Shown here in pieces: positions 1 to 9,116 of a DNA stretch of 64,000 bases. The stretch's first letter is position 1, and every line of letters begins with the position of its first letter. This DNA comes from G963663615 sp963663615 (GTDB lineage: Bacteria; Bacteroidota; Ignavibacteria; Ignavibacteriales; Melioribacteraceae), in assembly GCA_963663615.1 (NCBI GenBank), contig OY760517.1, positions 1,674,001 through 1,738,000 on the forward strand, read 5' to 3'. The position numbers were made by a program, and so were the translations under genes. Under the pieces are notes generated by a model that was given only the letters and a program-made list of their open reading frames with translations, made no database searches and was not told the origin of the DNA.

Positions 1-848
1 TTGTCGCCGGCTTCCAGAACGCCCTTACTAATACCAATATACATTAATGAAGCAACGATTATTGCAGGAATACCCCAACCAATAATTTTGATAACAGGAG
101 ATGATTTTGGAATTATTTCAATAGCATCAAGGTCAGTATCTTGTCCCCAGTGTTCAAGCATACCTTCAACGTGTCCAGCACCAACAACGGCAACAATAGT
201 ATCTCCCTGAGACTGTTCAATTTTTTTAGCAAGATAAGTATCACGTTCATCTATAAGCACTGTTTTTAAGACAGGCATAGTTTTCCCAAGTTCTTTCAGC
301 ATCTCCGATAATGCATCTTTTTGGCGTATTTCACGAAGCTGTTCTTCCGAAATATCTTCTTTCTCAAATAATCCTGCAAGTCCAACTGTAACAAATTTCA
401 TTTTTTGCCAGAATCCCATTGAATTCCATGCACGTCTTAATGTAATTCTTATATCGCGATCAACAAGTGAAATGTTAATGTTATTTTCTTTGGCAACCTT
501 ATCTGCTTCAAGTAGTTCGGAGCCTGGTGCAACCCCAAGCTGCTCGCCAATCTTTTTTTGATATGAAGCGAGAAGGATATTTATTATAAGGGTTGATAGT
601 TGTTTATTCTTTATTACTTCCTTAAGGTTTAGGGATTCCCATTTCTTTTTATCGCTAAGTGCCTTATGCCTTTTTTCATCCAATTCTATACAAACTGTAT
701 CAGGTTTTACCTGTTCAATGGTATTTCTTACTGTATCAACAGATTCCTTCGATACGTGTGCAGTACCTACCAGATATATTTTGCGGTTATCGTATTCAAT
801 CAGTTTTACATCACTACCAAGATTATCAGGATTTGCAGTTATATTCAC
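1..848 (-). CDS. TraB/PrgY-family membrane protein (partial, C-terminus off the window)
   Basis: This gene reads leftward off the window edge and about 282 residues are visible. The start is a GTG at 848 with GGAG about six bases upstream; no in-frame ATG fits. Family marks are a GTAHVSKES segment near the N-terminus, a D-R-D-I..TLRRAW block in the middle, E-R-D-x-Y-L-A-K-K-I, and VVGAGHVEG near residue 235. These match the TraB/PrgY/GumN superfamily, a possible metalloprotease-like fold named for pheromone shutdown in enterococci; the true substrate in most bacteria is unknown. A hydrophobic helix begins near residue 260 (IIGWGIPAIIVASLMYIGI), as expected for the membrane-embedded C-terminal third of bacterial members of about 390 residues. 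It lies 159 bases downstream of recQ on the same strand and may be cotranscribed with it. Confidence 0.82.
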   Translation of the reverse strand, partial: MNITANPDNLGSDVKLIEYDNRKIYLVGTAHVSKESVDTVRNTIEQVKPDTVCIELDEKRHKALSDKKKWESLNLKEVIKNKQLSTLIINILLASYQKKIGEQLGVAPGSELLEADKVAKENNINISLVDRDIRITLRRAWNSMGFWQKMKFVTVGLAGLFEKEDISEEQLREIRQKDALSEMLKELGKTMPVLKTVLIDERDTYLAKKIEQSQGDTIVAVVGAGHVEGMLEHWGQDTDLDAIEIIPKSSPVIKIIGWGIPAIIVASLMYIGISKGVLEAGD

Positions 849-1007
849 TATTACTCCATATAAATATTCAAGGTACAAATATCGTTAATTTATTAATTTT
901 ATACTAATCCCAATTCCTTACTCTAAAAGCAAATTATAGTATTCTATATTACAAATCAGCTTAAAAATGATAATTATTTCAATGGGTTGAATTATTCATA
1001 TTTGGGT

Positions 1008-3110
1008 TTAGTTTAGCAATTCGGATAGTATTTCATACCACAACCGATCTTCGTTTGTTCTGACTTTAATAATAGACTCAAAGTTTTTATCGTTGCAATT
1101 ATCAACAAGATCATTAAACTTTTCTTCTGAAATTCGCCAGTTTTTATAGATAAAATCAGTTTCGATCTGGTTTCCACTTTCTACAAAATTTTTTATATGC
1201 TTCAAGATTGTAGTTTTACGGAGATTTGTGGCTTGCATTATATCGAGCAAGCTGAAACCATCATTTATTTTTTCGCCAATCTGGTAAGCACTATTTGAAA
1301 TTTTTATACCAGTTTTACTTCCAGTCTTGTTATCACCAGAAATATAATCTGTAATTGCATCAAGAAATATTTGACCGTATTTATCAAACTTTACATATCC
1401 AACACCAGATATATTAAGCATAGCTTTTGATGTAGTTGGCTTTTTAGAAGACATCTCCATTAGAGTTGAATCGTGAAAAATAACAAATGGAGGAATACCT
1501 GATTTTTGAGCTATAAGTTTTCTGATTTCTGCAAGTTTTGCAAAAAGTTTTTCATCAGCTTTTGCTGCAACAGCTAAAGGCACTTTTTGCTTTTTTGTTG
1601 ATGGAAGATACCCGCGGAATAACTCTTTACCAGTTAAAACTAATTTCCCTGTTTCTGTAACTTTTGGTATATCTTCTTCGGTGATATAGCCGGCTTTTTT
1701 TATTTGACTTATAATATATTGCCATTCTTTTTCACTGTATTCTTTACCAATACCGTAGGTGGAGAGATTTTTATGCTCAAGACTAATATCACTAACATCA
1801 GTTTTGCCCAGTAAAATATCGAGGTTGTACTTAGCAGTGTTTTGTTCAGCTGTTCTTTTAATGCATGACATAAACTTTTGTGCTGGTATTGTAAGATCAA
1901 TAAGTTTCGTTTGGGTAGAATCGCAATTATCACAAGCCCCACAATTATTAACATTATAATCTTCGCCAAAGTATCTTAACAGTGGCTTTCGTCTGCAATG
2001 GTAGTAATCTGCATAATCCATTACTTTTTGTAGCTGGTTTTCAGCAATATCCCGTTCTATTGTCAGCTCTTTTTGATTAATAAAATATTGTATTTTTGAA
2101 CGATCTTTTTCACTGTAAAGAAGCAAACAATGAGAAAACAATCCATCTCTGCCACCTCTACCAATTTCCTGATAATAAGATTCCAGATTTTTAGGTAGGT
2201 CATGGTGAATAACGAAACGTACATTTGATTTGTCTATACCCATTCCAAATGCAATAGTTGCAACAATTATTCTAATTTCATCGCGAACAAACAGATCCTG
2301 ATTTTCGATTCGGGTAGTATCGCTTAAACCAGCGTGGTAGGGAAGTGCTTTATAACCAGCTTCCTGCAAATCGGTTGCAAGGCTATCAACCTGCTTTCGT
2401 GAGAAGCAGTAAATAATGCCAGACTTATCAGGGTATTTTTTTAAGAATGACAAAATTTGCTCAAGTGGATTAACTTTTTGCTCAACCTGAAGAAAAAGGT
2501 TTTTGCGGTCGAAACTGGAAACATATATTTCGGATTGAAAAAGGTTTAAGGAGGCAACTATATCTTTTCTTACCTTTTCGGTTGCTGTAGCTGTGAAGGC
2601 AGCAAACTTAACTTTTGGAAATATTTCTCTAAGCTGAACAATTTTTCTATATTCTTTTCTAAAATCGTGTCCCCATTCCGAAATACAATGAGCCTCATCA
2701 ATAGTAATAAGTGATGGTTTTACTGTTTTTAATATTGAGATTATTCTGTCTGTAAGCAATGTTTCGGGTGCAACATAGAGTAATTTTATTCTGCCTGAAA
2801 CCAACTCTTCTATATTGTATTCATATTCTTCACGAGGAAGTGAACTATTAAGATAAATAGCTGGAACACCATATTGCTGAAGCTGTTGAACCTGGTCTTT
2901 CATTAAAGAAATCAAAGGGGAAATAACAACTGTAACCGATTCATTATAAATTGCCGGTATTTGGTAGCACAATGATTTTCCACCACCGGTTGGCATTACA
3001 GCTAAAACATCCTTTTGAGAAAGAATTGATAAAATAATCTCTTTTTGGAAAGGTCTGAAGGATTTATATCCAAAAACATCATTGAGTATTTTGGTAATCT
3101 TTGTTATCAT
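1008..3110 (-). CDS. recQ: ATP-dependent DNA helicase RecQ
   Basis: A 3'-5' superfamily 2 DNA helicase for recombination and fork repair in the cytoplasm. Visible in order: Walker A PTGGGKS at residues 40-46, DEAH at 138-141, the TATAT motif III near 173, motif VI QEIGRGGRDG at 314-323, a zinc site built from C372, C390, C393 and C396, a winged-helix RQC region, an HRDC domain at about 517-590 and a C-terminal helix-turn-helix-like segment from about 610. At 700 residues it matches the longer RecQ form of Bacteroidota-type bacteria rather than the roughly 610-residue E. coli form. Motif VI has Gly where most RecQ proteins have Ala (GRAGRDG), a mild change. The start at 3110 leaves a 62-base divergent gap to the next gene. 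Confidence 0.95.
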   Translation of the reverse strand: MITKITKILNDVFGYKSFRPFQKEIILSILSQKDVLAVMPTGGGKSLCYQIPAIYNESVTVVISPLISLMKDQVQQLQQYGVPAIYLNSSLPREEYEYNIEELVSGRIKLLYVAPETLLTDRIISILKTVKPSLITIDEAHCISEWGHDFRKEYRKIVQLREIFPKVKFAAFTATATEKVRKDIVASLNLFQSEIYVSSFDRKNLFLQVEQKVNPLEQILSFLKKYPDKSGIIYCFSRKQVDSLATDLQEAGYKALPYHAGLSDTTRIENQDLFVRDEIRIIVATIAFGMGIDKSNVRFVIHHDLPKNLESYYQEIGRGGRDGLFSHCLLLYSEKDRSKIQYFINQKELTIERDIAENQLQKVMDYADYYHCRRKPLLRYFGEDYNVNNCGACDNCDSTQTKLIDLTIPAQKFMSCIKRTAEQNTAKYNLDILLGKTDVSDISLEHKNLSTYGIGKEYSEKEWQYIISQIKKAGYITEEDIPKVTETGKLVLTGKELFRGYLPSTKKQKVPLAVAAKADEKLFAKLAEIRKLIAQKSGIPPFVIFHDSTLMEMSSKKPTTSKAMLNISGVGYVKFDKYGQIFLDAITDYISGDNKTGSKTGIKISNSAYQIGEKINDGFSLLDIMQATNLRKTTILKHIKNFVESGNQIETDFIYKNWRISEEKFNDLVDNCNDKNFESIIKVRTNEDRLWYEILSELLN

Positions 3111-3172
3111 TAAAGGTACGACAAATCATTTAGGAAAAGTGTAGGCAATTTAATAAAAATTAAGGAGAAAGT

Positions 3173-3883
3173 ATGGCAGATGTAATAGATTATAAAATTT
3201 ATGGCGATGATATGCAACTCGTTGAAATTGAACTTGATCCTGGTGAGGGTGTAAGAGCAGAAGCGGGTGCAATGATGTATATGGAAGAGGGTATTGAAAT
3301 GCAGACCGGTACAGAAGGTGGACTTTTTAAGGGATTTAAGAGAATGCTCACTGGAGAAAGTTTTTTTATTACTACATTTCAGTATAATGGAAATGGTAAG
3401 GGGCATGTAGCGTTTGGAGCACCATATCCGGGGAAAATCATTCCTTTGCATTTAGACGAATTAGGTGGCAGTTTTTTATGCCAAAAAGATTCTTATCTGT
3501 GTTCTGCAAACGGAATTGATATTGAAGTAGCTTTTACAAAAAAAATTGGTGCTGGTTTATTTGGTGGAGAAGGTTTTATACTTCAGCGATTGCAAGGGCA
3601 TGGCATTGCTTTTGTGCATGCTGGTGGAGCTATAATTAAAAAAGAACTACAACCAGGAGAAAGCTTAAAAGTTGATACAGGTTGTCTGGTTGCATTTTCC
3701 CCAACAGTAAATTATGATATTGAGTTTATTGGTGGTTTTAAAAATGCGTTATTTGGTGGTGAAGGATTATTTCTGGCAAAACTTACTGGACCAGGAACAA
3801 TATATTTGCAGAGTTTACCTTTTTCCAGATTAGCTGATCGAATAATTTCAGCTGCTAATTTTCAAAACAAGGGAGAAAGCTAA
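3173..3883 (+). CDS. TIGR00266/AIM24-family protein
   Basis: A 236-residue protein of the AIM24 (TIGR00266) family. It is made of Gly-rich beta repeats such as GAGLFGGEGFILQRLQG and, later, NALFGGEGLFLAKLTGPG, which give the family's trimeric beta-roll fold. It has no signal peptide or membrane segment, so it is likely cytosolic. The yeast namesake is mitochondrial; the bacterial role is not known. AAGGAG sits seven bases before the ATG. It is transcribed divergently from recQ, and a short hairpin with a T run follows it. The family assignment is firm, the function is open. Confidence 0.88.
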   Translation: MADVIDYKIYGDDMQLVEIELDPGEGVRAEAGAMMYMEEGIEMQTGTEGGLFKGFKRMLTGESFFITTFQYNGNGKGHVAFGAPYPGKIIPLHLDELGGSFLCQKDSYLCSANGIDIEVAFTKKIGAGLFGGEGFILQRLQGHGIAFVHAGGAIIKKELQPGESLKVDTGCLVAFSPTVNYDIEFIGGFKNALFGGEGLFLAKLTGPGTIYLQSLPFSRLADRIISAANFQNKGES

Positions 3884-3887
3884 TTTT

Positions 3888-3914
3888 TGACGGCTCTATA
3901 ATCGTCATTTTTTT
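3888..3914 (+). terminator. weak intrinsic terminator after the AIM24-family gene
   Basis: A 5-bp stem TGACG/CGTCA around a 10-base loop is followed by seven T. The stem is short, so this may only partly stop transcription before the next gene at 3921. Confidence 0.35.
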
Positions 3915-3920
3915 ATAGTT

Positions 3921-4295
3921 ATGAAAAATAAATTGTCAAATATAGGACCCATACTTTTGGTATTTGTGGTAATAGCAATATTTTGGCTAATCGTTATTTC
4001 TGTACTAAAACCAAAGTTGGGTAAGGTAGTCAAAAAAAAATATACTATACAGGAAGTTGTTTTTACAACACCTTCGCTAAAATTAACTTCCGAGTTTTAT
4101 AATGATCTTGGTGATAGTATAAATTGCATTATTAACAAAGGTGATGATACAACCTCAATTATATTTAATGAAATCAGATTAGTATATGTTGAGGATTTAC
4201 TTTATTCCGGTACAATTGGAGAGGGTAAAGTCTATTCAACAGATTCCAGTTTAGTAATTATTGACCCGATGGGTAACCAGTTAAATATGAAATAA
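3921..4295 (+). CDS. small membrane-anchored protein, VOC-like soluble part
   Basis: A 124-residue protein of unknown function. Residues about 8-29 form one hydrophobic anchor ending at a positive patch (KPKLGKVVKKK), so the rest likely faces the periplasm. The soluble part starts TIQEVVFTTPSLKLTSEFY and ends IIDPMGNQLNM. This resembles the first strand/helix and the closing D-P-x-G-N turn of the vicinal-oxygen-chelate (glyoxalase/bleomycin-resistance) fold, but only one half-module is present. It would have to dimerise, and I cannot point to a complete metal site. Its stop lies three bases from the end of the convergent AAA+ gene. No clear ribosome-binding site is seen. The VOC link is inference. 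Confidence 0.6.
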   Translation: MKNKLSNIGPILLVFVVIAIFWLIVISVLKPKLGKVVKKKYTIQEVVFTTPSLKLTSEFYNDLGDSINCIINKGDDTTSIIFNEIRLVYVEDLLYSGTIGEGKVYSTDSSLVIIDPMGNQLNMK

Positions 4296-4298
4296 TAA

Positions 4299-7200
4299 TT
4301 ATTGATACTCATTATATATCAATTCAACATCTTCCATTATAATGGTTGTTAAATCTTCATCAGCGTGGCTATCGAGATTAGCGATTCTATTTTCCTGATG
4401 CTCGATTGCTTTGTATAATATATTTCTTGCGAGTCGGGCATTACCGAAATTTTTGTCTCTATTAGTATATAAATCATTAAATAATTCAAGTAATAACTGA
4501 AGTGAACCTTCATCAAGAAAATAACCGTTGGATTCTGCAATTCGGTTTGTTATTTCAAGTAGCTGGCGAGGTTCATAATCCTCAAAAGTAAATACATTGG
4601 TAAAACGGGATTCGAGTCCGGGATTAGTTGAAAGGAATTCTTGCATTTCTTTAGGATAACCGGCAACAATAACAATAAACTCTCCTTTATAATCCTCCAT
4701 TCTCTTAAGTAGTGTATCAATTGCTTCCTGACCGTATTCGCTTCCTTTCCTCGAAAGAGTATAAGCTTCATCAATAAATAATGTACCACCGAGAGATTTT
4801 TTTATTATTTCATCAGTTTTAAGAGCTGTTTGCCCCTGGAAGCCAGCAACAAGATCTGCACGGTCAACTTCAATAAGGTGACCTTTTTCTATAAGTCCGA
4901 GTTCCTTGTAAATCTGACTCATTTTTCTGGCTACAGTTGTTTTCCCTGTTCCGGGATTACCAGTAAACACTGCATGTAAACTTTTTTCAATAACACGCAT
5001 TCCTCGTTCCTTGCGAAGATTTGCAATTTGCAAACCTTTAACCATTTTGGATACACTTTCTTTAACCGAGTTTAATCCGGTTAGTTGATGCAGGTCATCG
5101 ATCAGCTTTTCCAGTTTACGTGGGTCACCTTTAATTTCGTATCTTTTTGCCTCACTAATATCCTTTTTCAGTTCGGCAAAATCATCAGATGTAATTGTTT
5201 GTTTCATCTCATCGGTTCTATCTTCCGATTTAAGACTTGCAATACGAAGTGTTTGATTATTTATAGCAGTATCAATCATGTTTCTAACTATACGAGCATT
5301 TCCAAAATTTTTGTCCCTGTTTCGATAAATCTCATTGAAGTAATACATCAGGTTTTCTCTAGTATTATTATCAATTATAAACTTTCGTTTATTCAGTATC
5401 ATATCGGTTATTTCAAGTAATTCATCCGGTGTATAATCTTCAAACTCAAATATTTTGGTAAAACGTGACTGCATTCCGGGATTACTTTCAATGAACATTT
5501 TCATTTCGTTTGTATAACCGGCTGCAATAACAATAAATTTACCTTTATCATCTTCCATTCTTTTGAGAAGCGTGTCGATAGCTTCCTTGCCAAAATCACC
5601 ATTACTATCTTTTTTTACCAGGGTATAGGCTTCATCAATAAATAGGGTGCCGCCAATAGATTCATCAATTTTTTGTGTGGTTTTTTCAGCAGTTTGTCCA
5701 ACATACCCTGATACCAAACCCTGTCTGTCAGTTTCAACCAAATGACCTTTTGGCAGAATACCAAGAGCAGAATAAATTTTACCCAAAATTCGGGCAACTG
5801 TAGTTTTTCCTGTTCCCGGATTACCCAGAAAAAGTATATGTGACGAAAATCTGCTCTGCAAATTTTCACCCTGTTCGATGTAATATCTCGCAAGTTTAAC
5901 AGTATCCATCATTTCGTTAACAACAGAACGCAAACCTGTAAGATTATTAAGCTCATCCATCGCTTCTTTAAGAGCTTCTTCGTTGATTGGTAGTGCAACT
6001 TCTTTTTTTACATCCTTTTCAAGAATGGCTTTAATATCATCATCAATGATTGTAGTAACGGTTTCTTTAGACCTTTTGGATTCCGGAAGTGACAAGAATC
6101 GTTTGCTCAGCTGCATTTTTGTTGATTCGGTAATTTGTCTAACCAAGCGTGCATTCCCAAAAGTTTTATCACGTTTACGATAAAGATCAATAAATTCCTT
6201 TTTAAGTAATGAGGCAGCGGAATCGGTAATATTGTATTCATCCTTTTGAATCATCATATTAAAAATTTTTATAAGCTCATCAGGAGTATAGTCTTCAAAG
6301 TTAAAGAAATGATTAAAACGGGATTTCATACCAGGATTTGATGAAAGAAAAGTATTCATTTCATCAGGATAGCCTGCAACAATAACAACAAACTCATTCC
6401 TGTGGTCTTCCATCTTCTTTAGTAAGGTATCAATAGCTTCTTGTCCAAAGTCCTGACCGCTTCCACCGGTTTTTACCAACGTGTAAGCTTCATCAATAAA
6501 CAGAACACCACCCATGGAAAGATTTATCACTTTTTCTGATTTTTGAGCGGTTTCACCCACATACTGTCCAACAAGACCGGTTCTGTCAACCTCAACAACA
6601 TGACCTTTTTCAAGTAATCCCATAGCTTTAAATATACCGCCAAGTAAACGAGCCACGGTAGTTTTACCAGTTCCCGGATTACCAAGAAATACGCTATTTA
6701 TTGAAATATTATCGTCAGATTTAACACCGAGTTTTTCACGTTCCTTTAGGAAGTTAAGAAAAGAAATAAACTCCTTAACTGATTTTTTTACGCTTTCAAG
6801 ACCAGTAAATTCCTGAAGTTCTCCAACAAGGTCATCAAGTGAAGCATTTTCCTTTGGTTTATGAATTTGGACAGAGAGTCCTTCGGTATCAAATTCATTC
6901 TCTTTTTTATCCTCTTTTGGAGCAACTTCTTCTTTGGATTTTGAGTCGATTTCTGTCTCGTCATCTTCCAAAATCTCAATATGCTGATCAGCGAGTATAT
7001 ACCATACTCGAGCAATTCGATAATTTTCAATATAAATTTCAACTCTTCCCTGACCTTTTTTCCAGTATCCTGGTTTATCGCTTCCCCAAACCTGAGAGAA
7101 GATAACAGCATCCCATCCTACATGTACACTCAGGTTAAATTCGTTTACCCCAATTTCCTTGTCGTTAAAATACCATTTAGCCTGGCAGGTAAATTCTTTT

Positions 7201-8213
7201 TGTTCAATATCAAAAAATGGATTATTAAATATTACTTCAACTCCAATCATCGTAGCATCTTGTGCATTTAGGGTATGATAAAAATTTCTGCGTCTTTTTT
7301 TCTTGTCTTCAATTACATCATAAATTTTAGCAGAAAACACATCCGCGAGAGGATTTTCATAGAAAAAAGCTTCCGCTTTAAGGTTCTTCTTTGTAGTCTT
7401 TGGTAATACCGGTGATGTTGGGGTATCCTTTTCTTCAATATCAGGATCAATTTTAGCTTTAAGGGTAGTGTATATGTTTTCAAATCTAAGATTTTTTGTG
7501 AAAACTTTCTTAAGCTTTTGAGCCATTTCGTAAGCTGGTTTATACTGATGTAAAAAGAAAAGAGATTCCAGCTCTAATAATTTTAGTTCATTTTTTAATT
7601 CATCGGGAAGTATGTTTGCTGGTATTTTTTTAGTTAACAGTACAGCAAACCATGCATCTTTATTTCTTATTGCCTTTATTCCAAAATCAATTAAACTTCT
7701 CAGCTTAGCTACATCCTGTTTTACAGATTTTGTGAACAGCTTTTTAGCAATTTTTATATATTCTTTTGTGTTTTCTATTTCATCCGCGTTGCGGGGTGCT
7801 AATGAAAGAGCAAAATCAAGATTGGAGATTGCTTCATCATATTTATTTTTTAAACATAATCCTCTTGCCTTGTAATGAAGTGAGAGGGAAAGCATAGTCC
7901 TTTCTGTATTGATCGCCTCATTCAGACTTTCCAAAGATGAATCAACCAAGTTTGTACGAGAAAGTATAATCCCTCTTATTAGTTTAATTATTGGTGTAAA
8001 GCTATCTTGCTCCTGACAAATATCTGCAAGTTCGATGGCTTCTGCAGGATTACCATTTTCAAGGTTAGACCACGCATGTAATATATTGGTAGTTGTTAAT
8101 TCAGGAAATTGTTGAACCGCATTTGAAGTTTTATCTAATGCCTGTTTGTTTTTACCATCAATCAGGTCCTGTAATATCGAATTAAGTAGAAGTCCAAATT
8201 CTCTGTTATTCAC
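4299..8213 (-). CDS. Triple CbxX/CfxQ-type AAA+ ATPase with TPR-like N-terminus
   Basis: A 1304-residue cytosolic protein. Residues about 1-260 are helical, TPR-like repeats. Residues about 285-410 form a beta-rich module with many aromatics. Three AAA+ domains of the CbxX/CfxQ (SpoVK, EccA) type follow. Walker A GNPGTGKTTVAR lies at about 511, 797 and 1085, and Walker B LFIDEAYTL at about 571, 858 and 1146. Each domain ends in a sensor-2-like GNARxxR motif. The pore-loop positions read YVGETA, YVGQTA and, in the third domain, FQGQTA. Rubisco-activase CbbX has one such domain, so three in one chain could form a compact ring. No partner gene (rubisco, ESX) is nearby, so the substrate is unknown. 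It is transcribed divergently from pdxH. Confidence 0.9.
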   Translation of the reverse strand: MNNREFGLLLNSILQDLIDGKNKQALDKTSNAVQQFPELTTTNILHAWSNLENGNPAEAIELADICQEQDSFTPIIKLIRGIILSRTNLVDSSLESLNEAINTERTMLSLSLHYKARGLCLKNKYDEAISNLDFALSLAPRNADEIENTKEYIKIAKKLFTKSVKQDVAKLRSLIDFGIKAIRNKDAWFAVLLTKKIPANILPDELKNELKLLELESLFFLHQYKPAYEMAQKLKKVFTKNLRFENIYTTLKAKIDPDIEEKDTPTSPVLPKTTKKNLKAEAFFYENPLADVFSAKIYDVIEDKKKRRRNFYHTLNAQDATMIGVEVIFNNPFFDIEQKEFTCQAKWYFNDKEIGVNEFNLSVHVGWDAVIFSQVWGSDKPGYWKKGQGRVEIYIENYRIARVWYILADQHIEILEDDETEIDSKSKEEVAPKEDKKENEFDTEGLSVQIHKPKENASLDDLVGELQEFTGLESVKKSVKEFISFLNFLKEREKLGVKSDDNISINSVFLGNPGTGKTTVARLLGGIFKAMGLLEKGHVVEVDRTGLVGQYVGETAQKSEKVINLSMGGVLFIDEAYTLVKTGGSGQDFGQEAIDTLLKKMEDHRNEFVVIVAGYPDEMNTFLSSNPGMKSRFNHFFNFEDYTPDELIKIFNMMIQKDEYNITDSAASLLKKEFIDLYRKRDKTFGNARLVRQITESTKMQLSKRFLSLPESKRSKETVTTIIDDDIKAILEKDVKKEVALPINEEALKEAMDELNNLTGLRSVVNEMMDTVKLARYYIEQGENLQSRFSSHILFLGNPGTGKTTVARILGKIYSALGILPKGHLVETDRQGLVSGYVGQTAEKTTQKIDESIGGTLFIDEAYTLVKKDSNGDFGKEAIDTLLKRMEDDKGKFIVIAAGYTNEMKMFIESNPGMQSRFTKIFEFEDYTPDELLEITDMILNKRKFIIDNNTRENLMYYFNEIYRNRDKNFGNARIVRNMIDTAINNQTLRIASLKSEDRTDEMKQTITSDDFAELKKDISEAKRYEIKGDPRKLEKLIDDLHQLTGLNSVKESVSKMVKGLQIANLRKERGMRVIEKSLHAVFTGNPGTGKTTVARKMSQIYKELGLIEKGHLIEVDRADLVAGFQGQTALKTDEIIKKSLGGTLFIDEAYTLSRKGSEYGQEAIDTLLKRMEDYKGEFIVIVAGYPKEMQEFLSTNPGLESRFTNVFTFEDYEPRQLLEITNRIAESNGYFLDEGSLQLLLELFNDLYTNRDKNFGNARLARNILYKAIEHQENRIANLDSHADEDLTTIIMEDVELIYNEYQ

Positions 8214-8299
8214 ACCTTACTCCTGGAAAGGAAATATTTGTAAAAGAAACATAGATAACGATTGTATTAAACCAATAAATAAAGTTATCTGAAGGAATT

Positions 8300-8324
8300 A
8301 TTTTAACTCTCGTTCGGTTAAAAT
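8300..8324. promoter_or_regulatory. inverted repeat between divergent genes
   Basis: ATTTTAAC and GTTAAAAT are perfect 8-base inverted arms separated by 9 bases. They lie in the 146-base divergent spacer between the AAA+ gene and pdxH, 36 bases before the pdxH start. This suits an operator for a dimeric repressor or a small hairpin in the pdxH leader. No binding protein can be named. Confidence 0.35.
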
Positions 8325-8359
8325 CAATAATAGATAAATTAAGGAAATAAGTCAAAATT

Positions 8360-8998
8360 ATGGTGCAAAAAATACCGAGCGAACTAAGAAAAGAATATAC
8401 CAAATATTCCCTTGGTACAAAAGATATAACTAACAATCCAATAGAGCTATTTGAAAAATGGTTGAATATTGCAATTAAATTAAATGTAAATGAACCAAAT
8501 GCGATGGTTTTATCAACTGTTGATATAACAGGCAGACCAAAATCAAGGGTGGTTCTATTAAAGGATATTATAAACGGTGAATTGATTTTTTTTACGAACT
8601 ATAATAGTGCAAAGGGGGAGCAGATAGCAAACAGTCAATTTGGTGCAATTAACTTTTTTTATCCGGAGTTGGAAAGACAGATAAGAATTGAGGGAATAAT
8701 TGAAAAAACTGATGATAAAATCAGTGATGATTATTTTTACTCACGACCTCTAAAATCTCAGGTTAGTGCCATTATATCACCCCAAAGCAAAATTATTGAG
8801 AATAGAGAAATGTTAGAAAATAAAGCAGATGAATTATTAAAGAAGAAGACTGAGATAAGAAGACCACCCAATTGGGGTGGGTATTCATTTAAACCAAATT
8901 ATTTTGAGTTTTGGCAGGGTAGAGAAAACAGATTGCACGACAGGATTGTTTATGAATTGAAAGATATGAAATGGTCTATTTTACGAATTGCACCATAA
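8360..8998 (+). CDS. pdxH: Pyridoxamine 5'-phosphate oxidase
   Basis: An FMN-dependent oxidase that makes pyridoxal 5'-phosphate from pyridoxine or pyridoxamine phosphate in the cytoplasm. At 212 residues it has the usual family length. FMN-binding segments SRVVLLKD and FFTNYNSAKG are present, followed by RQIRIEG, SRPLKSQVSA, RPPNWGGY and FWQGRENRLHDR, and it closes with LRIAP where the family has RLAP. It has its own divergent promoter region, which carries an inverted repeat. PLP is the cofactor of the glycogen phosphorylase encoded at 13033, though that link is general. Confidence 0.95.
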   Translation: MVQKIPSELRKEYTKYSLGTKDITNNPIELFEKWLNIAIKLNVNEPNAMVLSTVDITGRPKSRVVLLKDIINGELIFFTNYNSAKGEQIANSQFGAINFFYPELERQIRIEGIIEKTDDKISDDYFYSRPLKSQVSAIISPQSKIIENREMLENKADELLKKKTEIRRPPNWGGYSFKPNYFEFWQGRENRLHDRIVYELKDMKWSILRIAP

Positions 8999-9116
8999 TT
9001 ATTAAAAAAAATTAACAATATTTTCAAAATTAATAAAAACTTGTTAAAATATTTCTTTCCTCTTTCGACAATGAAAATGGCGACGTGTTCATTTTTTAAT
9101 TTAAACTGGGGAAAAA

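Noticed and set aside
659..907. 82-codon plus-strand frame near the left edge
   Set aside because: It is antisense to the TraB-family gene, whose motifs are clear.
3110..3451. 113-codon minus-strand frame between recQ and the AIM24-family gene
   Set aside because: It covers the shared promoter gap and the antisense of the AIM24-family gene, and has no domain or ribosome-binding site.
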